Shown: positions 26,594 through 35,486 of the stretch, piece by piece
How the letters are laid out: every line of letters begins with the position of its first letter
Numbering within the stretch: position 1 is the stretch's first letter
Origin: Takifugu bimaculatus
Lineage: Eukaryota > Chordata > Actinopteri > Tetraodontiformes > Tetraodontidae
NCBI GenBank assembly: GCA_004026145.2
Contig: CP034989.1
Coordinates: forward strand, 1,635,134-1,699,133
Length of the DNA stretch: 64,000 bases
Reading direction: 5' to 3'
Made by a program: the position numbers and the translations under genes
Notes under the pieces: model-generated
Database searches by the model: none
Seen by the model: only the letters and a program-made list of their open reading frames with translations
Told to the model about the DNA's origin: nothing

Positions 26594-29500
26594 GAAGGAA
26601 ATGCAGATGGCCCATTTGTGCCAGATCTGATTATGGTCTGGCTGCTGGCTCCCCTGTCATTGGTGTTAGCATTAAGCCCAGCAGTGCTCGCTAATCATCG
26701 CCCGATGCTAATTCCTGCAGGTGCATTGCTAACAAGATAAAAAGTCTGGAATCTGGTCCCCTCCCCTCCCGTCCGCAGGTCCAGAACATGCGTTGGAAGT
26801 CGGGCGACCCCTCGCTGCCGCCCTCCGTCTGCAGCGTCCCGTGTCGCACGGGCGAGAGGAAGAAGGTGGTGAAAGGTGTCCCGTGCTGCTGGCACTGCGA
26901 GCGCTGCGAGGGGTACCACTACCAGGTAGGCCTCGCCATCCCGCAGGTGCTTCATTCCCACTCAGGTGGAAGTCCTGATGGATTTCCCGCAGCAAACGCT
27001 TTAAACCGCTCAACGCTAAGCGCTAAGAGCTATTTTTCTATGTTTCGGTGGGATTAATGATTGATCGCCGCAAAGAAACCAACAAACAAGCAAGTTTAAG
27101 TTGCCTCATTCATTCTGAGCCTGTCGGAGTCGGATCCATACTCATTGTGCAGATAGATGGACTGTATTTGCTGTAGATTCCATTAGCTCCTCGACGCGTT
27201 TATTTCGGATTTTAGGATTTCAGCGCAGTGAAAACTAGCCAAGCGGCGTGACGCGAAGCCAGGCAGCCGAAGGGCGAGTTGGCCGCCTGCCCCTCTTCTC
27301 GCTCCTCTGTTCTTCCCTCATTAATGAGACGGCTTCCATGACCGTCGACTCCGCCGCTCAGCCTGAACTTGTTGGTAAATGAACCATCTGTTGCGACGCC
27401 TCCAGATCAAAGCGAAGGGGATTTACAGCATATTAGCATAAATAGGTTTAGCGCATCAAGAAGTTTCAGGAGCTAATTTAACCGTATGAGAGATGTTCGC
27501 CAGGCTTCCTCACCGGCTCTTTATCGGCCTTGACGAGACCCCGTCGTGCTAATCCGTCTCCCCGCAGGCTTCCGAGTTCACCTGCGAGCTCTGTCCCTAC
27601 GAGATGCGACCCGACGCCAACCGCACGGGCTGCGTCCCGATCCTCATCATCAAGCTGGAGTGGCACTCGCCCTGGGCCGTGGTGCCGGTCTTCATCTCCA
27701 TGCTGGGCATCGTCGCCACCTCCTTCGTCATCGTCACCTTCGTGCGCTACAACGACACGCCCATCGTGCGAGCGTCCGGGCGGGAGATGAGCTACGTGCT
27801 GCTGACGGGGATCTTCCTGTGCTACGCCATCACGTTCCTGATGATCGCCACCCCGGACGTGGGCGTGTGCTCCTTCAGGAGGATCTTCCTGGGCCTGGGG
27901 ATGTGCTTCAGTTACGCGGCGCTGCTAACCAAGACCAACAGGATCCACCGCATCTTCGAGCAAGGGAAGAAGGCTGTGACGGCGCCCAGGTGAGCCCAGA
28001 GCAGCTCGCTATCGCCCCCCTGTGTTCAGGAAGGCGCCGCGCACTCAGACCCGTCCTCCACCTCTGCTCGCCATCATTATTCATCGCTTCTTTTTCCTCC
28101 ATTATTCATGAGAGTCGTGAACTCCCCCTCACTGCTTGTGCTGTTTCCACTTAGCAGCTCAAACGTTAGCTCTCAAAAACCACTTCCCTTCCCCATGTTT
28201 CCTCCCCAGGTTTATCTCCCCCGCCTCCCAGCTGGTCATCACCTTCTCCCTCATCTCCGTCCAGCTGCTGGGGGTCTTCGTCTGGTTTGTGGCGGACCCC
28301 CCCCACACGGTGGTGGACTACGGCGAGCAGCGCACCCAGGACCCGATGGCGGCCCGCGGCGTCCTGAAGTGCGACATCTCGGACCTCTCCCTCATATGCT
28401 CCCTGGGCTACTCCATCCTGCTGATGGTGACGTGCACAGTGTACGCCATCAAGACCCGGGGCGTCCCCGAGACCTTCAACGAGGCCAAGCCCATCGGGTT
28501 CACCATGTACACCACCTGCATCATCTGGTTGGCCTTCATCCCCATCTTCTTCGGCACGTCGCAGTCGGCAGAACGGGTAGGAGTCGGCGTGTCTGCCGTT
28601 GAGTTAGCGTGGCGCTAACGTTTGTGTGAGAGGCCTTTTTAGCCGATAACGATTCGCCCGTTGTTATTAGCAGCTATTAGCAGCTAATGCTGAAGCTCTG
28701 TCTTGATATTCAGACAAATTAAAGTCACAGCGAGCGGATTTGCCGCTGTCTAATGTTAGCACGCGGCACAGCACCATCCACCTGCGCTAGCTCGCGTTCA
28801 GCATCACCTTCCGCTAGCTGCGTCACCTTCCCCGGGTGGAATCGACATGCTCAAGTGGAGCTACTTCTGCATGTGTGAAACCCCGACGACAGCGTGGTTC
28901 ATGTGCGATTAGCGCCCCCTCAAGGAGCCGAGCGGTTTGTTTTGATTGGTTGGCCAGCAGCTCTGGGTTTACTCATTTTACTCTCCTTGTCAGGCCTAAC
29001 GCTCGCCGCCGCCACGTTCACAAGGCTGTAATTGTACTTAAAGATCAAAACTGCGTCTCCCTCGAGAGGTGTGTTTAAACTCCGGCTCTACTAATGGGTT
29101 TTGCTCCGGAATCTCCTGACAATCCGCCGCCAGTACAAGGGGATTTTCTGTCTGGCTGATTGACTGGATCCACGGTCTCGGCTTTTAGAGGGTTGCGCTC
29201 GAAGCTTATTCCTCCCACCGTCGGTCAATTATTGACGGCCTTGTGATGTGAGATGTAACTTTCACAAGGTCGAGGCGCCTGAGCGCTCGCGTCTGAGCGG
29301 GAGGGAGATAAATACGAGGGATCGCCAATTAATCGCACAGATTTATCTCTTAATGACCAATAAAAATCATTTAAATGACTAAATTTGTACTAACTGATGT
29401 GCAACCAGGTCCGTTAGCACTCGGTTTAGCACATTCCCGAGGACCCAAGAGGTGTCGCAGTCCTCCGTAAGGCTAAACGGAAGGGCTGTAATGTGGCTAA

Positions 29501-32500
29501 TAATGAGCTAATGTGGCTAATAATGAGCTAATGTGGCTAATAATAGCAGCAGAACCGTGGCAACCAAGCGTGTTTGACTGTGACGTTCCGCCTCTGCTGA
29601 CGTAGCATTCCCGTTGCACTGTTGCCAGTTATTAGCGAGAACACAACGTGCACATAAACATCGGCGCCGTACATCCAAAGCTGTTTAGGACAGAAGCGCC
29701 TTGAATCCACATCCGGCACCAAAACAGACCGGACCTGCATCGTGGAGTCGGGCGCTTTTCACTTCTCCGGCTCTTCTTTCTTTTCCTTTTCACCTCCGTC
29801 GCGTCGTAAAACGCGGGCATCAAAGCCATCGTGGCTAATCGCACATCAGGGAAATCATCGGCTCTCATTCTTCTGGGCGAAACTCTTGAAGTTCCGGAAC
29901 GTTCCGGTCGGGTTATTGACACAGAACTTTTTCAGCGCTTCTTGAATGACCTCCTCTCTTGCTACCGTTTTCCTTCCACCACTCCCAGAAATTATCGCTG
30001 TCTTAGCATAACACAACACATTTGCTAGCTCCCAACAGGCTGAACTCGAATCACCGCGGCACCTCCGGGGCTCGCTACAATCATCTCTGTCATCTGGAAC
30101 ACGTGCACGCTCGCAGGGTGAGGGTGCACGCAGAAGCGTCGCGCCGTGCCGCGTCCGCCCTGGCTAACCGGAGCATCCGCCGGTGCGCCTGTGCCTGGCT
30201 TGTAATTAGAGCCTCCTCTGGAGTGCACGGCAGCTGGCAGAGAGTGCACGAGAGAGGAGCGCACAGGTAATGATGCGGCTGGCTGATGGGGCTGTAACGA
30301 GGACGGCTTCATCAGGGCCATCGATTTGGCGACTGGGCTGAACTGGAATTATTTGGTGGGAGGACGACAACGTGGTTTGCCTCATGATTAGCTTGTGAAG
30401 TTTTCCGCTGCAATAATAGCCCCTCACCGACAGTTAGCATTAGCGCAGCTGCCATATTGATCGAGGTTCCCCCCCCCCCCCGAGATGTGCACGCTCCAAA
30501 AGGTGTGTGGTGGCGGCTAATTTGTTCGCAGGTGCGAGCGGAGGCTCTGGTAACGCGTAGGAGGCGTTAGCGCCTTCACGGATAAAATGCTACCTCTATT
30601 AGCGATGAGCTGGGTCTGAAGGGTTCGTGTGCTGGATCTCAGAGGAGGAGAAGTTTTGAGGGGTGGTGGTCATGCAGGAAACCCCCCCTTCATTAGCCCC
30701 CCATCTTCTGACAAACACCCTCCAGAGGGAGGAGAGGAGAGGAGGGAGGGAGGAGAGGAGAGGAGGGAGGAAGAGAGGGATGGAGGAAGAGAGGGAGGGA
30801 TGGAGGGAGGGAGGGGGAGAGGAAGAGAGATGGTTCTTAACCATCACCAACAAGGGAAGCATTGTTTTGAAATAGGTCATGATTCCACAGAGGCTCCAAA
30901 CAGCTCCTCTCTCCCCCCTCTCTTTCTCCCTCTCTCTCTCTCTCTTTCTTCTCTTCTTCTTCTCTCCTTATCTTCATCCCCCCCTCCACGAGCCTCCTCA
31001 CTTTCCGCCAGTCTCACAAACGGCCGCCCGACCATCTCCTGCCCCCAGTGGACGAGCAGCTAGCCGCCGTTAGCTACAGCGCACGTGCACACACACACAC
31101 GGTTCACATCCCTCTGGAGGATCGGGACCAATATAAGCCACATATCGGCCTCTCGACGGGACGTTTGAGTAGAAACCCCCCCAGACATCAGTGGTTCCCC
31201 TCTCATGTGACTGCCCCCCCCCCCCCCCCCCCCAGGGACTCATCGACTGACAGAACATGTCTGTTGAACAGACACATTTTAAGCGTTTATATTGTTACGA
31301 ATTCTCATCGACGCAGACGGATTCTGTTTGGTCAGACAGGAAGTTCCGCCCACTTGTGGAGCTCAGCACCTGTGGCTGACGCCGGTGCTGCTCCGCACAC
31401 CCTGGACGGAAACATGCTGTAACTTTTGTGACAGCGATCCCCGGGGGGGGGGCTGTGTAAATACTGTGAAGCTCCGGTTGGATGAAGAGGAAAAAGGTTC
31501 TTCAGGGTCCTGCTGGGATTCTGTCGTCTGACTGAAACGGGAGGGAGACAGACAGCGAGTGTCAGATCCCAACATCAAACCGCGGGATGTTGAACGATCT
31601 GGGGGCCCCGGGGGGAGGGGTGGTTGTGGGGGGGGGGGGCGCCACGCTGCGCCGCTCGCGGGCAGGATCGCAGACGACGGGAGAGTCACAAACGGAAAAG
31701 AAAAAAAAAAACCTCTGCTGAAAATTCCCTTTTCAAAGTCTTTTTCAAACCGTGTCGTTTCGCATCTGCGCGCGCGCTAGCCGTCGCTGCTAGCTGTTGC
31801 TGCTAGCCCTCGCTGCTAGCTGTTGCTGCTGATCGCAGCTCGGCCCAGTTCCGTCCGTCCGACCGACCTGAGGCCACTTGGCCTCAAACACACACTCCTG
31901 CACGTTCCTCCTTTTGGAACAAACATCATCGGCGCTTCTTTTCTGCATTAGCGCCTATTTTTTTTGCATTAGCGATTAGCATGCTAGCCCGGCGAGGCAG
32001 TTTTTTGTGGAACCTGTTTTCCATCTTTGCGGTGAACGACCCGAGTTATTGGACTGTGCATAATCTCAGTGGGAATAAACAGCCACACAGAGGTTGTGAC
32101 TGTTTTGCTTTGAGCCTGTTTAATATTAAAATCACAACCGGGTGTTTTGTTATCCGGCGCCGGCGGAGACGCCTCTGTGACCTCTGTGACCTCCGCCTGG
32201 ACGGCAGCCACTCCTGCCTCTGCCGTGTCCTCACCAGGTGTTTTAATTGTCCAGAGCTGTGCAGAACCATGTGTGCAGAGGGACCCGAGCCTTCTCTTAT
32301 TCGAGACCACACCGCCCTCTAAGGCGGTGAAGTGTCGGCCAGGCTCCTCGAGAACCTGGACGTTAGCGAGAGTCACGCTAACTGGTTGTGGCAGACTCGT
32401 CCCTGTGCACGCTACGGGACTGGTTCCTAACATTGTGACCCATTATTTAATACCAAAGAAAGATAAAGGCTTTAGCTTATAGTATTTTATTGTCAGGGTT

Positions 32501-35486
32501 GAAATAATACAGTATATTATAGTGGGTAACAGCATTAGCATGGTAGCACTTTTTTGTCCCAGTAGGATATTTAATGTGAGTCCAGTAAAGTCCAGTTTAG
32601 CTTTACTGACACACAATTTTGAGGTATTACGAGTAGCTCCAACAAGGACAGACGAGGGTCTTGGTTGAAAAAAGGATACTAAATCAGTGTTAGCTTGTTT
32701 TTTTTCTGAAATACTGATAAGAATTAACACAAAACCAGACATGTTTAAGTATGGTTGAGGTCTCAGCCCAATTGTTTCGTGTCGCATGACCCTCTTTTCT
32801 TAAAGTGTGGGTGAATTCAGCTAATTAGCTTCTGACATCGCCTTCGCAGGCTATTATCTGTTCCTAAGCTAGCTAGGTGGTCGCGCTACAAAGCCTCCTG
32901 GGGCCACCAGCATCTCCCCGGAGACGTATTTCTATATTTAATCCCCCCCTTTAATTAAAAATATACACATACATGTCTTTGAAACGATTCTCAAGCTGAA
33001 ACTGTTTGAGAAACCTCACGGGGAAATGCTACATGCAGCTAACCGGAGCTAAATCTCCACTTTCCGAGGAATAGAGCGTTCGTACCGACACCGCTAACTT
33101 TCGGCTATTATCAGTCGCAGACAGCAGGTGGACGGACGACACTCTGAGCGTAAATAAGAGCGGGAAAGTTGGACCAAAGGTGACTGGACGTTATCGCACT
33201 AGCATCCGCGCTTAGCTGAGTTTTTCTTTTTTTAATCTATAAATTAAAACAACTTGGGAGTCTTCCTGAGTAGCTCCGGCTCCGGATCATTATCCCTGTG
33301 CCCGTCTTCCCTTTGGCAACTGTCAGCAGCATCACTTCGCACCTCTGGGCAGCTGTGTGCCCGCTCTTCTTTTCTCTATTTCTGTGAGGACCAACTGTGA
33401 GAGCTGGAGCGTGATAGCATGTCGGTTTCTGGAAAAAACCCGATCCGACTCAACATCCGAACGCTTCAGATACGGAGGTGATTTAAGCTGACCGGAGAGG
33501 AAAAAAGAGGCTAGTTACATTTATTTGTTTATTTATTCATCTTTTTAATTTAGAGCTGTTCCGGGTTTTTTTTCCGGTTAGATTGACAGAAATCCTGGTC
33601 CGGTTTTGTCAGAAAATCGTTCGTTTCACATCAGCAGTTATGGGAATGCTGGTTATGGATCAGCCCAGCGAGGCGGCTGCCCCAGAGACCAGTGTTCCCA
33701 GTGGCGCTCTGAGCTGGTGAGGCTTTACTAGATGCCCCAACCTTGTCTGGAGCTCCCCGGTGTTTCAGGAAATTGTGTCCCAACGGGCTATATCCTCCAG
33801 CTGAACGGTTGTGTTTAGCCTTCCGAGCGTACTCGCACCCCCCTCCTCTGCAGCTCCCATCACCACTCACAATGTTCCTCTCGCTGTCTCCCGGCTCCTC
33901 TCAGATGTACATCCAGACCACCACCCTGACCATCTCCCTCAGCCTGTCTGCCTCCGTGTCTCTGGGAATGCTCTACATGCCCAAAGTCTACGTCATCCTC
34001 TTCCACCCAGAGCAGAACGTTCCCAAGCGAAACGGAGCTTCAAGGTGAGAATTTTGACCCCACGTTTCACTGAAAGCTGGCTGGTAAACTCATTAGCTCC
34101 TCGCTAGCTTTAGTCGAATGTCTTTGAGGTCATTATTCCTAATTTTCGGGGGGTTAAGGGTCATCATTGATGCTTGCTCCAAATTGGCTCACCTCCAAAA
34201 GTTACGCAAGCTTTGTTCAGAACAGTTTGGCGCCGGTTTCTGGCGTACAGAGTCTCGCCTAAAGTAGTCAAAGGACTGACGCTAAATACCGATGCTACGT
34301 TCAGGGTTAGCGCATCAAAAGCGCCAAGATTGTGACTTTTGGTTGGTTGGGACTGGTTGAGGTTACACTGCAGAGGGTCACCTGACTTTATATCGCAGGC
34401 AATCGTGACGGCCGCCACCATGTCGGGGAAGCTGAGCCAGAAGGGGGGAGACCGGCCTAACGGGGAGGTGAAGACGGAGCTGTGTGAGAGCATGGAGACC
34501 AACAGTGAGTAAGAGGACACCAGCTTTTTATGACTACACATATAAAGAAACAGACCCAGTTTCAAGAGTTTCAGATATAAAAACGCACGACAAGAACTGA
34601 GATTCCAAAACAGTTGGAAGCATCAAAGAAAAGTCAGGAAGATCAAAGCAGGGTCTCCAACAGATCAAAGTAAAATCACACCAACGACTTTAAAATGTAA
34701 AAAAAAAAAAAAGAAATCCAGAGCAGCGAGCGTCCCGGAGCTTCATCCGCAGGATGCAGGTGAATCCAACATTTGGCAGAGTGTGTAAGTGGTGCTTAGA
34801 GCCGGTTTTTCTTCCGTTACACACTTGGATACGCGGAGTTGGGCCTTTTCTAGCGCTGTTCTGTGGGAGAATAAAAGGATCCAGAACCGCCGGGGCAAAG
34901 TTGTCCTGTCAGCACTTTATTAGCATCGCTGAAGACGGCGGGTCACAGTTCATTCATTAATTCCACACTCAAACTGCTTCGTCATCATCCTCCCGCAACA
35001 ACCTAAAAGTCATCCCGCTTTGCCCGACGAACGTTTCCTTCGTTAGCAGCCTTTACTTTTCTCTGCCGCCTGACATTTTCATAGAGAGCACTTTAAGGAA
35101 AAAAAAGGTTTTTGGATGCTTTTCAAGCCGACTGGCACTCAACAGTCATTCCTTTTAATCAAGGACCTTTTCCCCCATTATCCCGGCAGCGAGATGGCAA
35201 AGCAGATGTGAGAGACAGAAGGAGAAATATAAAAGCGTGAAAGCGTCGGAGGCTAACAATGGCCGCCGCAAATTGCTGACATTTACTCACGAAGGCTTGA
35301 GAGGACGCTACGCTAATGGCTTAGCCAAATATGCCCGGCGTTTCAGGTGAATTGCAGAGGTGAAACTGTTACATGACGGCCTGTTTTCTGTTTCTCCTCC
35401 TCCCATCTGTCCATTTGCCCCCCCCCCCCCTTGTAGCTTCGTCAACTAAGATGACGTACGTCAGCTACAACAATCACGCCATTTGA
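6095..35486 (+). CDS. grm8: Metabotropic glutamate receptor 8, 3' part of gene (11 coding exons)
   Basis: This is a class C G-protein-coupled receptor for glutamate. The group III subtypes are presynaptic, couple to Gi/o and lower cAMP and transmitter release. The join is 6095-6230, 6521-6675, 7765-7902, 16514-16714, 25096-25235, 26779-26925, 27568-27989, 28210-28576, 33905-34044, 34399-34504 and 35437-35486. All junctions are GT/AG and phases agree throughout, apart from one missing base in exon 9. About 667 codons are present; the family is about 908 residues, so the first 240 or so lie upstream. Subtype 8 is favoured over 4, 6 and 7 by CKL-x-x-HGKR, CCWHCERCEGY, RIHRIFEQGKK and the tail STKMTYVSYNNHAI. 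The a or b paralogue cannot be decided from the sequence. The identification rests on remembered family sequences, not a search. Confidence 0.93.
6231..6520 (+). other. grm8: grm8 intron (290 bp) with weak donor
   Basis: A short AT-rich intron between exons 1 and 2. The donor GTCCCG is atypical; the acceptor ttttttcccccctgtcccgcag is strong. Nothing else is seen in it. Confidence 0.85.
6521..6675 (+). CDS. grm8: grm8 exon 2: ligand-binding domain with GSDSWGSK motif
   Basis: This 155-nt exon follows a good acceptor (cccgcag) and ends at GTAAGA. It encodes RVLAAAKRNNQTGHFLW, then VGSDSWGSK and AITILPKRASVE. The Asp of GSDSW is the lobe-2 residue that contacts the amino group of glutamate in this family. 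NQT is a possible N-glycosylation site. The exon enters in phase 2 and leaves in phase 1, joining its neighbours without a frame break. Confidence 0.95.
6676..7764 (+). other. grm8: grm8 intron (1,089 bp)
   Basis: The donor is GTAAGA and the acceptor ctctacag after a T/C tract. The 5' third has a run of C-rich microrepeats (caccccccc) near 6,820. No other feature was recognised. Confidence 0.85.
7765..7902 (+). CDS. grm8: grm8 exon 3: ligand-binding domain
   Basis: This 138-nt exon lies after a T/C-rich acceptor (cccctctacag) and before GTGAGA. It encodes FDRYFRSRSLSNNRRNVW, then FAEFWEENFNCKLGMHGKR and AGNLKKCTG. The residue made at the upstream junction is Ala, where the mammalian protein has Gly before FDRYF. 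The HGKR stretch is a subtype-8 marker; subtypes 4 and 7 differ here. Confidence 0.94.
7903..16513 (+). other. grm8: grm8 intron (8,611 bp)
   Basis: The largest intron in the window. It holds homopolymer runs (T-run near 8,708; G12 at 13,206-13,217), a short CA repeat near 14,105 and dense TTAGC/GCTAA pentamers, for example 8,341-8,520 and 11,881-12,060. No coding exon or recognisable transposon was found. Confidence 0.8.
16514..16714 (+). CDS. grm8: grm8 exon 4: ligand-binding domain
   Basis: This 201-nt exon has acceptor ctccggcag and donor GTAAGT. It encodes LEKVGRDSSYEQEGKVQF, then VMDAVYAMAHALHRMH, LCPRMASIDGKELL and the start of AVNFNG. It contains paired Cys residues (RELC and GLC) typical of group III receptors. 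It is isolated between introns of 8.6 and 8.4 kb, the two largest in the window. Phase is 1 in and 1 out. Confidence 0.94.
20245..20420 (+). repeat. Heavily diverged copy of the 55-kb SINE-like repeat
   Basis: It shares ordered landmarks with the well-preserved copy at 55,247-55,622: a block like gtggcctcac, then gtgtgggttctctc, then gagtgtgag, then ttagccctgc. The intervening sequence has decayed. It was recognised by eye, so identity is low and the boundaries are approximate. Confidence 0.45.
21982..22020. repeat. (CA)n microsatellite
   Basis: A pure run of about 19 CA units within an intron. Confidence 0.95.
23186..23365 (-). mobile_element. tRNA-derived SINE, minus strand
   Basis: On the minus strand the element opens with gtggtagctcggtctgctgg, which fits a pol III A box, followed about 30 nt later by ggatcgagac, a diverged B box. 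The body then runs through tgccgaggtacccttgagca, a stretch familiar from fish SINEs, and ends near 23,186. No clear target-site duplication was found. The family name is not recalled. Confidence 0.6.
24192..24486 (+). repeat. 295-nt uninterrupted pyrimidine tract, (CTCTCCCC)-type
   Basis: Every base from 24,192 to 24,486 is C or T. The tract is built of CTCTCCCC variants, with an internal duplication: a block around 24,240-24,290 recurs near 24,400-24,440. It translates as Ser/Pro/Leu on + and Arg/Glu/Gly on -, which explains several long but meaningless open frames. Confidence 0.95.
25096..25235 (+). CDS. grm8: grm8 exon 5: end of ligand-binding domain
   Basis: This 140-nt exon has acceptor gttgccag and donor GTGAGC. 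It encodes SAGTPVVFNENGDAPGRYD, then FQYQITNRSTTEYRVIG and NKLNLK. NRS is a possible glycosylation site. NRSTTEY is one residue longer than the NKSTEY I recall for mammalian subtype 8. It exits in phase 0. Confidence 0.94.
25236..26778 (+). other. grm8: grm8 intron (1,543 bp)
   Basis: The donor is GTGAGC and the acceptor gtccgcag. It contains the CA repeat at 26,543-26,591. Nothing else was recognised. Confidence 0.85.
26543..26591. repeat. (CA)n microsatellite
   Basis: A pure run of about 24 CA units, 190 bp before exon 6. Confidence 0.95.
26779..26925 (+). CDS. grm8: grm8 exon 6: cysteine-rich domain, first part
   Basis: This 147-nt exon is phase 0 at both ends, between cgtccgcag and GTAGGC. 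It encodes VQNMRWKSGD, then SVCSVPCRTGERKK and GVPCCWHCERCEGYHYQ, which holds six of the nine cysteines of the linker that passes ligand-induced closure to the membrane domain. CCWHCERCEGY points to subtype 8. With exons 7 and 8 it sums to exactly 936 nt. Confidence 0.95.
26926..27567 (+). other. grm8: grm8 intron (642 bp), probably absent from mammalian orthologues
   Basis: The donor is GTAGGC and the acceptor ctccccgcag. It interrupts the Cys-rich domain between GYHYQ and ASEFTC, in phase 0, at a CAG|G site. No repeat content was recognised inside. Confidence 0.85.
27568..27989 (+). CDS. grm8: grm8 exon 7: end of Cys-rich domain, transmembrane helices 1-3
   Basis: This 422-nt exon has acceptor tccccgcag and donor GTGAGC. 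It supplies the last three linker cysteines (TCELCP and RTGC). Helix 1 runs around AVVPVFISMLGIVATSFVIV, and the first intracellular loop is RYNDTPIVRASGRE. Helix 2 runs around YVLLTGIFLCYAITFLMIA. Helix 3 runs from the conserved loop Cys (CSFRRIF) through GLGMCFSYAALLTKTNRI. The second loop RIHRIFEQGKKAVTAP follows. CpG and GC content are clearly above the flanking introns. Confidence 0.97.
27990..28209 (+). other. grm8: grm8 intron (220 bp), probably absent from mammalian orthologues
   Basis: A short intron with donor GTGAGC and acceptor tcctccccag. It splits the Arg codon at the end of intracellular loop 2, just before helix 4, at a CAG|GT site. No internal feature was seen. Confidence 0.88.
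28210..28576 (+). CDS. grm8: grm8 exon 8: transmembrane helices 4-6
   Basis: This 367-nt exon has acceptor ctccccag and donor GTAGGA. Helix 4 is FISPASQLVITFSLISVQ and onward. Extracellular loop 2 has GVLKCDISDL, whose Cys should pair with the helix-3 Cys. Helix 5 is ICSLGYSILLMVTCTVYAI. Intracellular loop 3, KTRGVPETFNEAKPIGF, is the invariant short class C loop. Helix 6 is MYTTCIIWLAFIPIFFG. It ends in SAER in phase 0. Confidence 0.97.
29491..29544. repeat. 20-bp tandem repeat, 2.7 copies
   Basis: The unit atgtggctaataatgagcta is repeated exactly once more and then truncated. It contains the GCTAA pentamer. Confidence 0.9.
30724..30830. repeat. Purine-rich GGA/GAG low-complexity tract
   Basis: 107 nt of A/G broken only by T at 30,781 and 30,801. 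It is composed of GGAGGGA-type units. Confidence 0.92.
31777..31828. repeat. Two-copy 26-bp tandem repeat
   Basis: Two adjacent 26-bp units beginning ctagcc and ending tgttgctg differ at one position. Each carries GCTAGC. Confidence 0.85.
33905..34044 (+). CDS. grm8: grm8 exon 9: helix 7 and start of tail, with a 1-nt frame break
   Basis: The acceptor is ggctcctctcag and the donor GTGAGA. It encodes helix 7, MYIQTTTLTISLSLSASVSL, then GMLYMPKVYVILFHPEQNV. Both neighbouring junctions are phase 0, so the exon should be a multiple of 3, but it is 140 nt. After PKR the frame gives NGAS; moving one base gives KRSFK, the family sequence. One A appears to be missing from the run at 34030-34032. Read literally, translation would stop at TGA 34406-34408, early in exon 10. 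Confidence 0.95.
34045..34398 (+). other. grm8: grm8 intron (354 bp)
   Basis: The donor is GTGAGA and the acceptor tatatcgcag. It lies between the exon with the frame break and the tail exon. Nothing else was seen. Confidence 0.85.
34399..34504 (+). CDS. grm8: grm8 exon 10: cytoplasmic tail
   Basis: This 106-nt exon has acceptor tatcgcag and donor GTGAGT. In the family frame it encodes AIVTAATMSGKLSQKGG, then DRPNGEVKTELCESMETN. The basic stretch at the end of exon 9 plus VTAATM corresponds to the segment reported to bind calmodulin and G-beta-gamma in group III receptors (family knowledge). It starts in phase 0 only if the exon 9 base is restored, which supports a missing base there. Confidence 0.93.
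34505..35436 (+). other. grm8: grm8 intron (932 bp)
   Basis: The donor is GTGAGT. The acceptor has a C13 run (35,418-35,430) as its pyrimidine tract, followed by ttgtag. It was searched for the alternative tail exon of subtype 8b; none was recognised. Confidence 0.85.
35437..35486 (+). CDS. grm8: grm8 exon 11: C-terminus and stop codon
   Basis: The acceptor is a C-rich tract followed by ttgtag. The exon encodes TSSTKMTYVSYNNHAI and stops with TGA at 35484-35486. This matches the main (a-type) tail of subtype 8, which ends NHSI in mammals. The last residues are a likely PDZ-type ligand. I found no exon for the alternative b-type tail between 34,505 and 35,436. Confidence 0.94.

Larger units (their letters stand above)
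28577..33904 (+). other. grm8: grm8 intron (5,328 bp)
   Basis: It holds a 20-bp tandem repeat (29.49 kb), a purine-rich tract (30.72 kb), a pyrimidine-rich tract (30.90-30.97 kb), a C20 run (31,214-31,233) and a two-copy 26-bp repeat (31.78 kb). No exon was recognised in it on either strand. Confidence 0.8.

Noticed and set aside
34505..35436. Possible alternative tail exon (subtype 8b type) in the last intron
   Set aside because: AG sites such as those near 34,751 and 35,190 do not lead to the known b-type tail; the first soon meets a stop.
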